A stretch of DNA of 64,000 nt from NCBI RefSeq assembly GCF_949628215.1, contig NW_027441092.1, positions 372,001-436,000 of the forward strand, written 5' to 3'. The stretch is from Phalacrocorax aristotelis. Lineage: Eukaryota > Chordata > Aves > Suliformes > Phalacrocoracidae. How positions within the stretch are numbered: the stretch's first letter is position 1; every line of letters begins with the position of its first letter. The position numbers and the translations under genes were made by a program. Below are positions 44,321 to 57,942 of the stretch, piece by piece. Under the pieces are notes generated by a model. The model did not search any database, was not told the origin of the DNA, and saw only the letters and a list, made by a program, of their open reading frames with translations.

Positions 44321-47300
44321 CAGCAGAACACCCCGAAGCGTGAGACGCTGCAAGGCCAAGGTGGTCCTTGGCAATGGGGGCGCCTGGGCTCGGCCTCCGC
44401 CTTACCCGTCCTGGGTCTGCGTGGCGTTCCAGGGGAATGGTGTTTTCCTTGTGCGGAAGGTGGGCTGGCCGGTCGGCCGTGCCCCGGCCGTTACCGATCC
44501 TGCCAAAGGCGCTCGCACGCTCTGGCCCATTACTGCTGCGGTGCCGCGCTGTAGCAGAAAGAAGAGGTGTTGTGTTATCTCACAAAAAGCCTCCTACGGT
44601 CAGTTGAAGAAATAACCTCCTTCCGTGGCACTGACTCTTTTCGTACAGTCCATAGCCGGCTTTCGGCTTTTGTCTTTACAGCATTCAGTTTGCTTTCTGC
44701 CAAGCTTTCTACCTGCTGTGAAACATTTGGATGGTTTTTTCTTGTTGTTTTTTTTTTCCCCTACTTGCTCCACAACTCCCACACCAACCACCCAGCGCGG
44801 CTCGCCTTTCAGCCCCCAGACCGAGGAGCCTTGCCCTGGGACGGCCCTTACATGTCAGCAGAGTTGTTCCAGCTCTCACCCTGTCCCTACCCAGCTGAGG
44901 ACGTCTGTGTCCGTGGGAGGCACCCAGAAACTCCCCCTGCTGCGTGGCAGTCCCCTGCCCCGTCAGAGAAAACTGCGGCAATATCGGCTAAGTTTAAAAG
45001 CGTCGGCAGGAGGTGCAGAATACGTAAATAAAGCGGCGGTTGGCTGCCGGGTATGGGTGCGATATAAATACATTTTGTTTATAGGCCTTCGTGCCTATTC
45101 AGCGTTGAACGGCACCGCAGCCCACCCAGCCCGGGGCTCGGAGAAGGGTCTCTCCAAGGGCACAACCTAAGGCAGCGCAGGAAGCCCAGCTGCCACGCTC
45201 CCAGTCGCTACGGGACGCTCGCTTACAGTTACACTAACGAGGGTACGGATGAGGCTGGAACTAGCAGAAATGCTGACTCTTCTGGCCTTTTATTTGTGGA
45301 AGGTACAGCGCGCGAGCCTCGGCGGCTCACAGGAGAAGCGCGCAGTGCTGCCTGACTCTCATTCTCAGCTCACGTACTACTGCCAAAGCTCCTGCCCTGT
45401 GCTGTGCCAGATGCCGGCTGGCGTGAGCGCCTGGGCTCCTGAGGGACCCCCTTGTCCTGAGAGCCAGAAGTACTCACTTCCCTTTGCATGAGGCCTGTAG
45501 GAGATATACCCTGCAATTTTAAAAATCTGTATCAAATGTGGCAGACTCAAAAGAGGGCATTTTTAAAAAGGCAGGTTTGTTTTCTTTTTTAACTTTACGA
45601 TCTACAGCCTAGCAAAGAGCTCCCTTTCAGTGTCAGTCGCTTGGCTTTCTCCCCTACTGACGAGGTCCCAGCCTCCCGGTGAGATCTCGCTGGAGATATT
45701 CTGAGTTTCCCTCGAGTACGTGGCTGCCCTGGCCCGAGGCCAGCGAAGAAGCTGACTTTGCCCGTGCCTGAATCAGAAACACGTCCAGCAGGCGACTTGC
45801 AGAGCCCAGGGAACCCTCGTAAAGAGGTTTGGGGGTGGGGCGCGCCACATCTGCGGCATCGGCCGTGGGAAAGGACCGGCGCAGTAAAACAGGTGGGTGA
45901 AACCGCGGCGCGCGCCAATACGTGCTGCTGCCTGGGGCATCGCTTTGCTGCGGGTCAAGTCAGATGCTCTCTGTAAGAGCGAGTCAGGGTAAAGGCAGCA
46001 GCAGATTTCTTTTCTGCTCATTTTAACAAAGGCTGGACGGAGCCCATAGAGGAAGGCACTACGCGTCTTGCTGGGTTTGTTTCCCTGCCTTCTCGTAAGC
46101 TGTCGCGGAAACTTGCACGAGGAAAGCCTGTGCAAGCTGATGATGACAGCCACACACGGTTGAAGAGGGAGCAGATGGTGAGAGCAGAGGTACGCGCTCA
46201 GGCTGTGCGCTGGAAGCTAATGCTAATGCTGCAAAATAAAGAGTGGATTTTCTTTTTTGGGTTTAGGTGAGCGCTAAACATTACATGTGCGTGTGTGCGT
46301 GTGTCTCTCGCAGGTTTTTGTCATACACCCCACCCTCCCACCCCAAAAAAACAACCCACACATGCCACGCGTTAAACAGTGGTTTTCCATTGTACTTAGA
46401 CGTGCTTACATAGGTGTGTTGGTTTGTTACTTTTTTTAATGCAGAAACAGCAATACGATAGATTTAATACAGCTAGCAGTTAGACGGGTGTAGCTTTAGA
46501 GCGTCGGCTGTTTACAAAGCAACTGCACACCTTCTTTAACTCACAGTTTAAACAAATGAACTTGCAGTGCATCACACGTGCTTTGTACAGTCACGTTCCA
46601 CACGGCAGGTCAGATGCTTCACCCTGCCTTGTCCTTGTTCCCCCGACTCCGACGGGACCGCCGAGGCCATCCTGGGGACAGCGCCGCTTTCTAGCAGCTG
46701 GGTTGCTTGCCTGGACGCCCCACAGACAAACAATCATTTCCCCACTGAACCTCTTCTCAAATATTTTCCTACCCCTGCAGGCCCCACGTCCTTTGGTTCA
46801 TATTTCCTTTTTTCCGGGCTTTATGCACAGGACCGATGATTTCCAGAAATAGAAACAGAGGCTGATTCAGTCCAGGCTAAACATTCTCTGACCTAAACCA
46901 AACTGCCTTCGAAGAGATAGCTGTACTGTGGGCACCACCTCGGGAACAGAAGTTGCCCTGTCATAAAAAAAAAAAAAAAAAAAAGAAGGAAAACAAGGCA
47001 TTTCAGGCTGAGGAGGCTGAACGGTGTGCTGGGGGCGGTGGGGAGTTGGAAAGAAACAGTTCAGACGATCAGAGCGAGCTTAGCGTTGCAAAGCGTGCCA
47101 TTATTTTTAATTTGGCAGTCAGAAGAAAATAGATTCCGACACTGATTTCCTGTGTGCTGCGGGAGTTCTCGCCTCAGCATTCCTGTGCACCATTTGACTT
47201 CTGTGTCCCGTCTGCTTTGCTTTTGCGCTGTAGCTCTCCGGTTCTAGCTACGCTTCCCACCACCCCCGTTACTCTTTGACAAGCCCAGCTCTCACTGTGC

Positions 47301-49150
47301 TTCCCTTCCCGTATGCGCGTGCAGGGAAAAGCCCGCGCGTCTGCCACTACAGGACACGCTCTGGGAGGCAGGAGAGATGACGACGCTCCCTGACAGAGGA
47401 CACAGCTGAGGGGCGGTCCGCCGGGGCTGGGGAGATGGCAGCACCTTCCCTCAGCTGCCCCATCCGAGCACGGGTGCAGGTGAGCGCTGAGGAGAGACAA
47501 GCAGGCAGGAGCCGCAGAGCGAGAGAGAAAATAAAATTCACGGGTGGGTGCTACTTGCGTCTCATTTTTAGCGCAAGGGATGAATTCTCAGCACATTCTT
47601 GGAGCTGCCCCTTTGGGACTCACGGAGAAGAGGGAGGTTGGCCACGCGGTGCAGCCCAGCTCTGCTTCCCCTAAATGGTTTTACTGTTCAGGTGTTGCCC
47701 TAATCTGGCCGGTACCCCTGCAAAGAGTTTGGGATTTCTGCTGCCTCTCCGGGCCAGCCGCAGACCCTGACTTCATCGCAGCGAATGACCCTGCACTCCT
47801 CAGAGCGGTTGCCGAGTCACATCCCGCTGCCTTCCCTGCAGAACTGGAGACCCTTTTTCAGCCCTTGCCCCCTCTTCTCTCAGCTCGTTGCCCATCCCTT
47901 TTTCAGGGCCGGCACCGATCCCGCCTCCAGCTCGCCCTGTCTCCACCTGCGAGCGCCCAACAGGAGCTAAATGTCTCCTCAAGGACGCACGGAAGAGACG
48001 CGCAGGCAACCCAGCACAGACCCCCTGCAAACATCTTCTTTCCATTTTCTTTCCTCTCCTGACACGAAGAGATGACTTAGGAAAAGCGTACTGCTCGCAT
48101 TTCACCTGCACTGCTTCTACTTTCACTTTCGCTCTCCTTGGCAGTAATTAATAGCGGTGGTTGGGGAGGGCTGGGGCATTCCCCCAAAGCGGCTGCAGTT
48201 ACATCCGGGCGGTTGTGGCACTCCATTAGCTTTGTCATTTTAAATCTAAATCTTCTGGAATTGTTAGTTCTCGTCAGGAATCACCCGCACCTGCAAATTT
48301 TCTTAATGCCTACGCTTGAACCCAGCCACTGTTTAACAGCTCACCTTTATTTCTGTTCATTTAAGAATCTAAAGCTTCGTTTACTGCTTGGGTTGGAAGC
48401 AGGAGCTGTCGCTGCCTCTGAACTTTCTAACAGCCCTGTTACAATTTCAGTATTACCCACTCCCAATTTAGCTTTCCAGTTCAATTTTCATTGTAGATTC
48501 TAAAACTGTCCTTATTTTGTTTCTGATCAGGAGTCATTAATGCCTGCAGTTGATGTAATAACGGCTGTATTTAGATTGAGCTATTAATGACTCGCAACTC
48601 TATTTATGGCATAAAAAAGGACTGCCTTTATTTTTTTTTTAATTACAGATTAGGAATAATGACTGCCTGGTTTGCTCAGTAATAGGTGCGATTAAATTTA
48701 GTCACGACTCCTCCCTAAATAAAATGTATTTATTTGCACTCTAACAATTTAACCTTCCCTTTACCGGCCAGGGGCACCGACAAGTGCCCGTGCGTACCTC
48801 CGCTCCCCCTGCGCCGGCTCCCCAGGGAACAGCCTCTTACCCTGACCAGAGCCTGCAGCGGCCCGTTGTCGTCCCAGAAAGCGGCCGCCTGAAGCGGCGG
48901 CAGATCCGCTGCTGCCCAAAGGGGACGGAAATGGCGCGGGGTAAATGATAATATGAAATGATAAATGAATGAAATGATCTCACAAGGGGGAAGAAAACCA
49001 GCAAAGCAAAAAACAAACCCCAAACAGAACACCATACCACTAAACCGTCTCACCGCCCCCTCAGCGCCCGAAACAACATCCCGGGAGAAAAAAAGCAAAG
49101 CAGGCCACAGGGGACCTTTCTAGTACAGATGCTGCCAAAGAGTGCCAAGC
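44321..49150. other. no gene recognised (copy of 8091-12930)
   Basis: Contains the A-run at 46965-46984, a 6-bp gain near 48302 and a 15-bp loss near 48875 relative to copy 1. Confidence 0.5.
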
Positions 49151-49650
49151 TCTGGAATCCTTACCTCAGGCAACGCCTCCGCTTCTCTAAACGCCAGAGC
49201 ACGCCTGCCCGGGGGGCTGAGACAGCCCCAAAGCTGCGACCGCCCGAGGGAACACGGGAGCACCGACGGCAGAGAAGCCCAGGGGCAGCAAGAGCTGCCC
49301 GAGCCCCGGCTGGGGCTCTTCGACCCCCGGGCCCCGCCCCCGCCCTTCCCACAGCGCCCCGCAAAAGGGGCGGGCCGAGCCCCCCCGAGGGATGAAGGCT
49401 CGCAGGGTGGCAGCAGAGAGCAAAGTGCACCGCACAGCACCAAAGTGGGTGGGTGGGGCCAGGTGGGTCGGACATCAGACGGCCCGCCTGCCCATCGCCG
49501 GGGGCAGGGCCCGTTGCTAAGAGCGTGGCGAGGGGTATCAGGACCGCCCTCAACGGGCTATCGCAAGGGGTCAACACCTGTCGCTAGGGGCTGTGCCTAC
49601 ACGGTTCCGGCCCCCACGGTGACGTCACCACGTAGCGTGCGGGGGGTCAC
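49150..49650. promoter_or_regulatory. CpG-rich stretch 3 with CRE, copy 2
   Basis: Counterpart of 12930-13430; CRE TGACGTCA at 49620-49627. Confidence 0.45.
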
Positions 49651-49698
49651 TAAGTGGCGTGGAGAAGTGAGCGCGGCAAAATGTCGCTACAGCCCGTG

Positions 49699-51273
49699 CA
49701 CGGCTGCTGGCTGCAGTACCGCAGTTTGGTCGCACGGTGGCAGCAGAGAGCTAAAAGGTCGCCACTGCGCATGCGCGGCTGCCCACCTGCGGTACGAGGG
49801 TTTGGGCGCTCGGTGGAAGTAGGGGGCAGAAAATAAAGCGCCACCGCGCATACGGAACTGCCTGGCTGCAGTACCGGCATCTGCTTGCACGGTGGGAGCA
49901 GCGACCAGAGGAAAACTTCAGCCTGGGGAACGGGCAGCTTCCCGTCTGCAGTACCCGGTTTTGATCGACCGGTGACTGCCGCGATCGGGTAAGGGGCGGG
50001 TGGAAATCTCTACCAGGGTAGCGCAGCTCCCGCCTGCAGTCCCGGGGTTCGGTCGCTTGGTGGAAGCAGCGAGCAGAATACAAAGGGTGGCCACTGCGCA
50101 TGCGCGGCTGCCCACCTGCAGTACCGCGGTCTGATCGCTCGGTGGCAGCAGAGAGCAAAAAGGCCCACTGCGCATGCGCGGCTGCCCATCTGCAGTACCG
50201 CGGTCTGATCGCACGGTGGCAGCAGAGAGCAGAAAGAGACGCCACTGCGCATGCGCGCCTGTCCACCTGCAGTACTGCTGTTTGATCGCACGGTGGCAGC
50301 AGAGAGCATGAAGAGACGCCACTGCGCATGCGCGGCTACCCACCGGCAGTACCGCGGTCTGGTCGCACGGTGGCAGCAGAGAGCAAAAGGGCGCCACTGC
50401 GCATGAGCGGCCGCCCACCTGCAGTACCGCGGTTTGGTCGCACGGTGGCAGCAGAGAGCAAAAAGGCGCCACTGCGCATGCGCGGCCCCCCACATGCAGT
50501 ACCCGGGTTTGATCGCACGGTGGCAGCAGAGAGCAAAAAGGCGCCACTGCGCATGCGCGGCTGCCCACCTGCAGTACCGCGGTCTGATCGCACGGTGGCA
50601 GCAGAGAGCAGAAAGAGGCGCCACTGCGCATGCGCGGCTGCCCACCTGCAGTACCCGGGCTTGATCGCACGGTGGCAGCAGCGACCAGCAGAAAAGGCGC
50701 CACAGCGCATGCGCGGCTGCCCACCTGCAGTACCCGGGTTTGATCGCACGGTGGCAGCAGAGAGCAGAAAAGGCGCCACTGCGCATGCGCGGCTGCCCAC
50801 CTGCAGTACCGCTCTTTGGTCGCACGGTGGCAGCAGAGAGCAGAAAAGACGCCACTGCGCATGCGCGGCTGCCCACCTGCACTGCGAGCGTTTGGGCGGT
50901 CGGTGGAAGCAGGGGCAGAAAGTGAAGCGCCACTGTGCATACGGAACTGCCTGGCTGCAGTACCGGAATCTGCTTGCACGGTGGCAGCAGCGACCAGCGA
51001 AAAAACTTCACCCTCGGGAACGGGCGGCTGCCCGTCTGCAGTACCCGGTTTTGAGCGCTCGGTGACTGCCGCGAGCAGGGTAGCGCAGCTGGCCCCCGCT
51101 GTTCCGCGGTTCGGTCGCTCGGTGGCAGCAGCGAGCAGTGACACATCGTCGCCACTGCGCATGCGTCTGTTCCGGGTGCGGTACCGCACTTTGGCCGCAC
51201 GGTGTCAGCAGGGTCCACCATCGCCACTCCGCATGCGCGATTCCCGGCTGCCGTAGCACAGCACGGCGGCAGC
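49699..51273. repeat. minisatellite B, copy 2 (about 20 units)
   Basis: About ten units keep the perfect TGCGCATGCGC. The array begins with one standard unit, then a divergent block (49795-50080) not present at that place in copy 1, then a long run of standard units. The second higher-order block of copy 1 (14057-14275) is missing here; only one such block (50930-51110) remains near the end. Internal order has therefore been reshuffled between copies. Confidence 0.93.
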
Positions 51274-51367
51274 GGCACGACGTCCGTGACTCTTCTCTGG
51301 GGCAAGACCCGCGCCGGCTCTGGGTCACGTTCGCCGGGATAACGGAACTGTTACTGCGTGCGCAGAG

Positions 51368-52822
51368 CTCATGTTTCTCTGCACCTTCCCCACTCCCGCA
51401 GCCCCAGCAGTGTCAGTCATTGCCTCCGCACCGCCCACCACCAAAGTGCCTCGAGCATTTTAGTCCTTCCGTCTCGACTGCTTTAAAAATCAGGTGGCCG
51501 TTACCGTCCTCCCTCCTGCCCCACTCACCCCCACCCCACGCCCTAGGGAGGAGAAGCAGCACAAACGACCTGGGGAGAAAGGTCCCCTTTCCCACCCCCC
51601 ACCCCCCCAGAGCGAGCCCCATCAGTTGCTGTAGGCCTGCGGCATCAGGGCTGTGACAGGGAGAGCAGCAAGTCAACAGGTCCTAGAGGGTTAAAGAAGA
51701 AAATCAATCAGGGGAACACAGCTGCCCTTCCGAAGGCAGGCTGCCTGGGGTGAGGGGGGCAGCTGTGCGTCAGGGCACGGGGCAGCCAGGCAGACCAGGT
51801 GCCAGTGGCTGACCTGCAAAGGACTTGTGCGCTGCTGAGCCTTGGGCTTCGTTGGCTTGGCAGCGCCTCGCCTCGCCTCTGCACTGCCAGCACCCTGCTC
51901 TGCTCATCCTGCGTAAGCATAAGGCTTCAGCGAGCACAGAACAGGAGGCCAGGGAGAGGGAGGACGTCACCGGGGAAAAAAAAGTCATGCGGGGGGGCCA
52001 TGTCAGGGGAAAGCGTTTGGGAGGGCACAGACACACGCAGAGGGAGGGCGGGGGAGGAGGCGGACACCGCTGGACAGGGGCATGTCTGGGCAGACACGCC
52101 ACGGGGAACATGCATGGGGATGACTGACACCAGGGGGTCCCCCCCAGGATAATCCACAACGGGCAACTCACCTGGGCTAACCTGCAGCAGATGATCCGCT
52201 CCAGATAACTGACCCGCTCCGGCGAATCCATTCCAGATAAGCCCCAGCAATGCCCCTCAAACTGCCGGTGTTTCACCCCAAATTTTCCCCAGTTTAGGGT
52301 TTTCGGTGGGTTTATTTAGTTTTGGTGATTTCCGGTTGGATGGTTTGGCTTTTTTTGTTGTTGTTCGGGTTACTTTGGTTTTGTCCGTTTGGGGTTTTTT
52401 TTTTTTTTTGCTTTTCCATAAGGTAAAAGTTGGGATTGCTTTTCCAAACGGTTCACTTCCGGGTTTTTTTCACCCTTTCCACAACATTGAAATTGGCGAT
52501 TTTTTGCTTTTGTGCATGAGAATGGTTAGCAGGGTTCCGCCCCCCCACCCCCGCTTTTTTTACCCCCCTCCTTTCCAACTGCACAAACCCAGCAGGAGTG
52601 GGCTTTCCCAAGAGCCCCGAATTGTTGTCTTTCCCCCAAACCTGTTTGGGGTTTTTCACCCCCCACTGCAGACCCAGACTCAGGGGCTTTGGAGTGTGTG
52701 TCTGCCCTGGCAGCAGCTCCCAGGCTGCCTACGCAGCCCCAGAGGGGAAAGTCCCCATTTGGGGGAATCGGCCCCAAATCGGGATGGGAGAAGGAGAACG
52801 GGGAAGGGGCAGCATTTGAAAG
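51368..52822. repeat. segment P2a, copy 2
   Basis: Near-identical counterpart of 14885-16340. Confidence 0.85.
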
Positions 52823-52861
52823 CGCTTTTGTGCCTTCAGTTGATTGGGGGGTGGGCTGTGT

Positions 52862-53552
52862 GTCTAATTTTTAAATCTTCTCTATAAACATCTCTATCAA
52901 CGTGGTTTCTTTGCATTTTAAAACCTTACATAGCATAGACATTTGCACTATGTGTCTACTTACACATCCTTACGGAGTACATCTATATTTTATATATACT
53001 ATCTGTTTTACATTTACATACAACATCTGTTTAGACTTAGCTATTATATTTACACTTACACCTATTTAGGCTATTTACACTTACCCAGAATATCTCTTTA
53101 CACATACCTGTTTAGACTTCCATATTAACACGTACATAAAACAGCTATTTAGGCTAGCTATCTGCTTACTTACCCTTTGACACTTCAATCTTTTTCGACT
53201 TCTCTATTTAGACATCTACTTACAGTTATACCTCGGCTTATTTCACTCTATATAACCTCTATTTAGATTACACATCTACTTAGACTATGTAACACACACT
53301 AAGCGTAGATGCTCGCTCTAGTCAGACTTTCTTCTGCTTTGAATTCCTTCATCTATCCTTTTCACTTTAAACTCCTTTATTTTTTGATCTAGATATATAG
53401 ACGGTCGAGTTACTTTTGTGTTTTAAAACCCTGCATCTCGATGCAGAATTTTTGTATCCCGAAATCCGTTATATAATATAGGAGAGATAAGTTCTTATCT
53501 CAAAATCCCTTTATGCATCTATAAATTAATATTACACATGTCAATATATATA
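52862..53552. repeat. AT-rich island, copy 2
   Basis: Near-identical to 16380-17070, with one or two substitutions. Confidence 0.6.
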
Positions 53553-53795
53553 AGAGGTTTTTGTAATAGCCCCCCTGAATTTTCAGGCATTTTGGGGCTG
53601 TAACCCCCCTTTTTGGGGGGGAACCCCTACATGACGCCCCCACTCACCTGTTCCTCTGACGCATTATCAGCTCCCCCAGTGACACCGGGGCACCCCACAT
53701 GACATCATCACACCCCCCCCAGGACTCCCCCAATTTTATTCACCCCCAAGAAGGGCACTAAACAAGGGAACCTGCTCCAACCTGCAGCTCATTAC

Positions 53796-54217
53796 TTTAA
53801 TAGTGCCATTTACAAAGGTACACGCACACCCCTCCCACACCCCCCAGAAAAGGGGGAGCTCTGCTAAAATCTAAAAGGTGGGGCAGCCCCCCAAACAGCT
53901 GCAGCCCCCCCAGCCCCTGTCCGCAGGCTGGCGGCTGCCCCACGGCAGAGCAGGAGCGTGCCAGAGGACGGTGTCACGTCTCTCTCGGGCTCCGCTCGGA
54001 CATGTTCCCGCACTGGGACGGGCTCCCCGGGGTGACAAACAGCCCCGGTCCCTGGGGGCCCCGACTCTCCCCACCGGGCAGCCCTCGCGGCCGCACCTGC
54101 GGGGCACCCGCTGGAGACAGAGCCAGGAGCCTCCAGGCCGAGGGATGGCCCCTTACCTTCACCACGCTTAACGACCGGCAGGCATCTCTTGAGCATCACG
54201 AGACACTTAGACGACAT
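53796..54217 (-). other. putative minus-strand exon and poly(A) signal, copy 2
   Basis: Exon-like interval 54157-54217 and ATTAAA at 53796-53801, the same as in copy 1. Confidence 0.35.
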
Positions 54218-56346
54218 CTGAAAAACAGAAATCCCAAACTATATTTCAGCACGTTAATAAAATAGCACAGAAGAAAATGGAGGAGCTCAGTCAGCATAAG
54301 GGGTAGGAAGGAAATTGAGCCGCAGCAAGATTCCAGGCAAACGGGTCACGTCAAAACACAACACATCCTTTAAAAGCTAGAGCGATTGGAACGCTTGAAA
54401 ACGGTATTAAGACTAACCGATACCATTTTGAACAGATCCTTCGCGTAACACTGAACGCTCTGGCTGGTGCTGGAAAACGTCTCATCCCTTCCTTACGGCA
54501 CCGCTGCGGGGAGATAACCCCGTGAGGCTGCGGGGCAAAGTTGTACCGGAACCGGAACCTCCGCTTACAGACCCACCGCAGCAGCTACAGCCCTCGCCCT
54601 GCCGCCGCACGTCTTGCTGCCTGGCTCCACGAAGCCTGAAGTGAAGCGTGTCAAACTTGAAAGAGTAACGTAAAAAATTAAGAATAAATCTCAGTAATTC
54701 ACTTTGTGCTGAGAAGGCGGGCGCGTGTTTACGCGCATCCAATATGAGCGTCTAGGCTCTAAAAGCTTTCCATTTTCCTTCTGCGTTCATTCAACTCGCA
54801 CAGCCGTTCACGCCCGCCATAAGATTATCTATCTCCAAAATACACAGCAGCAACGTGACTGGGGGGTTTTGGCGTGTTACGGAGTCGGGAGGGACGTCCG
54901 CCCGGCTGCCCCGCCCAAGAGATGCTGCTGAACTGCCAGGGAAACGCGCGTCAAAAGCGAGACTGAAATAAAGTACTTAAGAGCGCTCCCTCAAAATACC
55001 GGCAGGAAACACCCCCCCACAACATTCAGTCGCCCCTCATTAAATATTTACAACAAATACCTACCTGCTTAAGTACACCTAACAAATCGTACCCTACATC
55101 TGCTTGGCAGTTACAGCTGAAAGAGCGCAAGTCACGTCGTAAATCAGACGATGTTAGCTTTTTTTTAAACTTTCATTTATGACAGAAGAATCGGTGAGTG
55201 AAGAGATCCCCGATACAGTTTTACTTTTTTGGGGGGGGGGGGAAAAATAATACCACAACAAAAAACCACACAAATCAAATCCCCAGTGTTGCAATACACG
55301 GGGCTACCAAGAAGGACCGGCAGACCTGCTAACGCGTTCGGCTGTACCGAAGCATGCAGGGGAACCGCATTTTATGGTATCTCGACTGTTACAACTGAGA
55401 ACCCAAGCACTACCAATGCCATCAACCTTTGGAGTATGTGCTGTGCTTGGATCTCCGCAAGGACCATGGATTTTTTTGTCTTTAAAAAAAAGCAATACTT
55501 TGCAAGTCTTGTGCTGATGAGTTCTGCTGACAAAGACACTGTCTCTAAGATGCACTCTGATGGCAAGTTCATAGAATGCAACCTCACTGAATAAGAAATA
55601 TCTCAATTTTTCAAAATCTCTTCCTAACAAAAGTCACACTGTGGGGCTTTCAGATGGGTCAGATTATGCATCCTTTCACAACAAGAAACACACCAGCTAA
55701 CCAGGATATTCTTGCAGTGGCCAGGTGCCTCTTCATCATGTAAAAAAGGAAAAAACCCAGAGCCAGCAATAAGTATCACACAGGTCAACACAGATCTCTT
55801 CCAGAGCACCCCCCTCATCAAAACGAACATGCCCATCGGCTCACCTGCTCTGCACAGATTCCAGCATCACACCCCGCTTCCGTCATCGCTTGTGGCACCA
55901 AACGTATCAACACACAGTAAACTACCGTTACGCTCGTGAGAAATCACCGCCCCGTGACTTCCTCATTACTACCCAGCTCACTTCTAATGCTCATACGCCG
56001 TTCCAAAGACGGCCCACGTGTTACCTACAAAACTGAAGAGCTCGACGACGGACCACGGCATTCTCTGGTCTTAGATGCTGGCCGCTGCCCCACCTTCTCA
56101 GACCTCTCATAGGCGTGCGGCAGCAGCACTCCGAGCCTGCCAGCGGCACCTGCAAAAAGCCAAGCGAAAAGGCACCTCCTGAGATGCTGCCCGATGCCAC
56201 AGCCTGCCCGCACCGATCCCCGTCTCGCACCCCTTTCCCTCGACAGCCTCCCACCCGGCCTACGTCACTTGCAGCTGAACACGGCACCTCGCCCGCCGTC
56301 CGTAACACCCAAACGACACGCGTTGCTTATAACTTCACCAGCAACA
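54218..56346. other. no gene recognised (copy of 17736-19864)
   Basis: Near-identical; the poly-G run near 55231 differs in length from copy 1. Confidence 0.5.
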
Positions 56347-56882
56347 CAACACCTCAGAAAAGAGCTGCTACTTCAGCCCACCAATCACCACTCGCCTTGC
56401 TCGACTTGCCTCCTTTGCTCATTGCTACGCTACTTCAAAACCAAAACAAAAGACAAACGCAAGGAGCAATGGAGTCACAGAGGCATCGGTCACATCTTCC
56501 CTCTATATACACCACGCACCGACTCACCCGCTTACATCGGTCCCCTCAGTTCCCCTCCGTCGCCCTGCACGACTCGTCCCTCGGCATCTCCAAAACCAAT
56601 ACGAAACAAGTCGCCTGGTTGCACAGCAGTACCTTAACTGTTCCTGAACACCGACTATAACCTGCCATTAAAAACAAACATATGACATCAAACATGAAGC
56701 CCTACGCACGTACAAGCTTGAACACCCTGCAGAGGTAATCTGCTCAGCTGAACTCTAGCTGCCTCTCCCAGATAGCCGCGGTCACGGCCTCCGAGCCCAC
56801 AAAACGTCACGGTGATTACGGTCCTTGCCTGCTGAGGAGGGCCACTCCATCCGAGATGACGGTACCACCTTTCCCCCAACAG
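56347..56882 (-). repeat. dispersed module R2, copy 2
   Basis: Counterpart of 19865-20400 with a few substitutions. Confidence 0.7.
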
Positions 56883-57481
56883 CCTTAGCACAGCAACAGA
56901 TGAACCCTAAGCTCTCATCGCTGTGCCACCTACCCGACTCTACACGGCCAGCAAGGCGGCTCCGAGCCAAACTCACAAAACGCACACACCAACGCTATGA
57001 GAAACACTACAAACTGCGCGCCTCCGAGACGAGAGAACGCTCTCGGCAAACACAGAGACAACTGGACGGAAGAGCTCGTCCAGCAACAAGACCTGCAGAA
57101 CCCTGACAGGGATGCAAGGAGGCCCTAACGAGATCCAAAATGATTAGAAGAGCGTCAGGGCCCGTGACAAGAAGTTCCTCTCAAAACTGAGAGGGAGGAG
57201 GCACAAGAAGCCCAGCTACAAGACCTAAGAACGTAAGGATGCAGGGAAGAAATCACGCTCCCTGAAAACAGACAGCGACAGAGCAGAGCTGTTCACGCAT
57301 CTGGGAACGACGCCGCAGACGACAACTGCCCAGAAACTCCTCAAACGTCAGAGCGATCCACGCTTTAAACTGTAACGCAAAAAGAAGCACCCGATGGGCG
57401 CCGGCCCCACAATTAGAACCTTGCCAGCCCCTAGGGATAGCGCTGTGCTCCTGAGAGCAAAGAGAACAAAGTCACCAGCCC
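56883..57481. other. spacer between R2 and R3, copy 2; nothing recognised
   Basis: Near-identical to 20400-21000. Confidence 0.5.
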
Positions 57482-57942
57482 CATGCGCCCCCTCACTGCG
57501 ACCCAGCTCGCCTGAAATGCTCCTCAAATAGCCTTCGGTCGCATCTTCCCTTTAATCCCGCACACGGACCCGCTGCCTTAGTGTGCTCTACTCAGCTCTG
57601 CTCCATCACCCTGCACAGCTCCATCTTCATCCTCTGCAAGAACAGCATGATAGAACAAGTCACCTGGACGCACAGCAACAGCTTAACCATTCCACAGGTC
57701 TTGCTTCCACGTAGGAATACCATCTAGAGCCCAACTACTGCATGCCATTAAAGGAAATACCTTCAATCAAATGTTAAGCCCCACGCACGTACAAGCTTGA
57801 ACAGCTGAGAGGTGCCCTCTGCTCAGCTAGCACTCTAGCTGCCTCTCCCAGGCAGCTACGGTCATCCCCTCGGCACCCACAAAACACCCCGGAAATTACC
57901 ATCCTCGCCCGCTGCCAACGGCCACTCGCTCCGACGAGGGTT
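57482..57942 (-). repeat. dispersed module R3, copy 2
   Basis: Counterpart of 21000-21460. Confidence 0.7.
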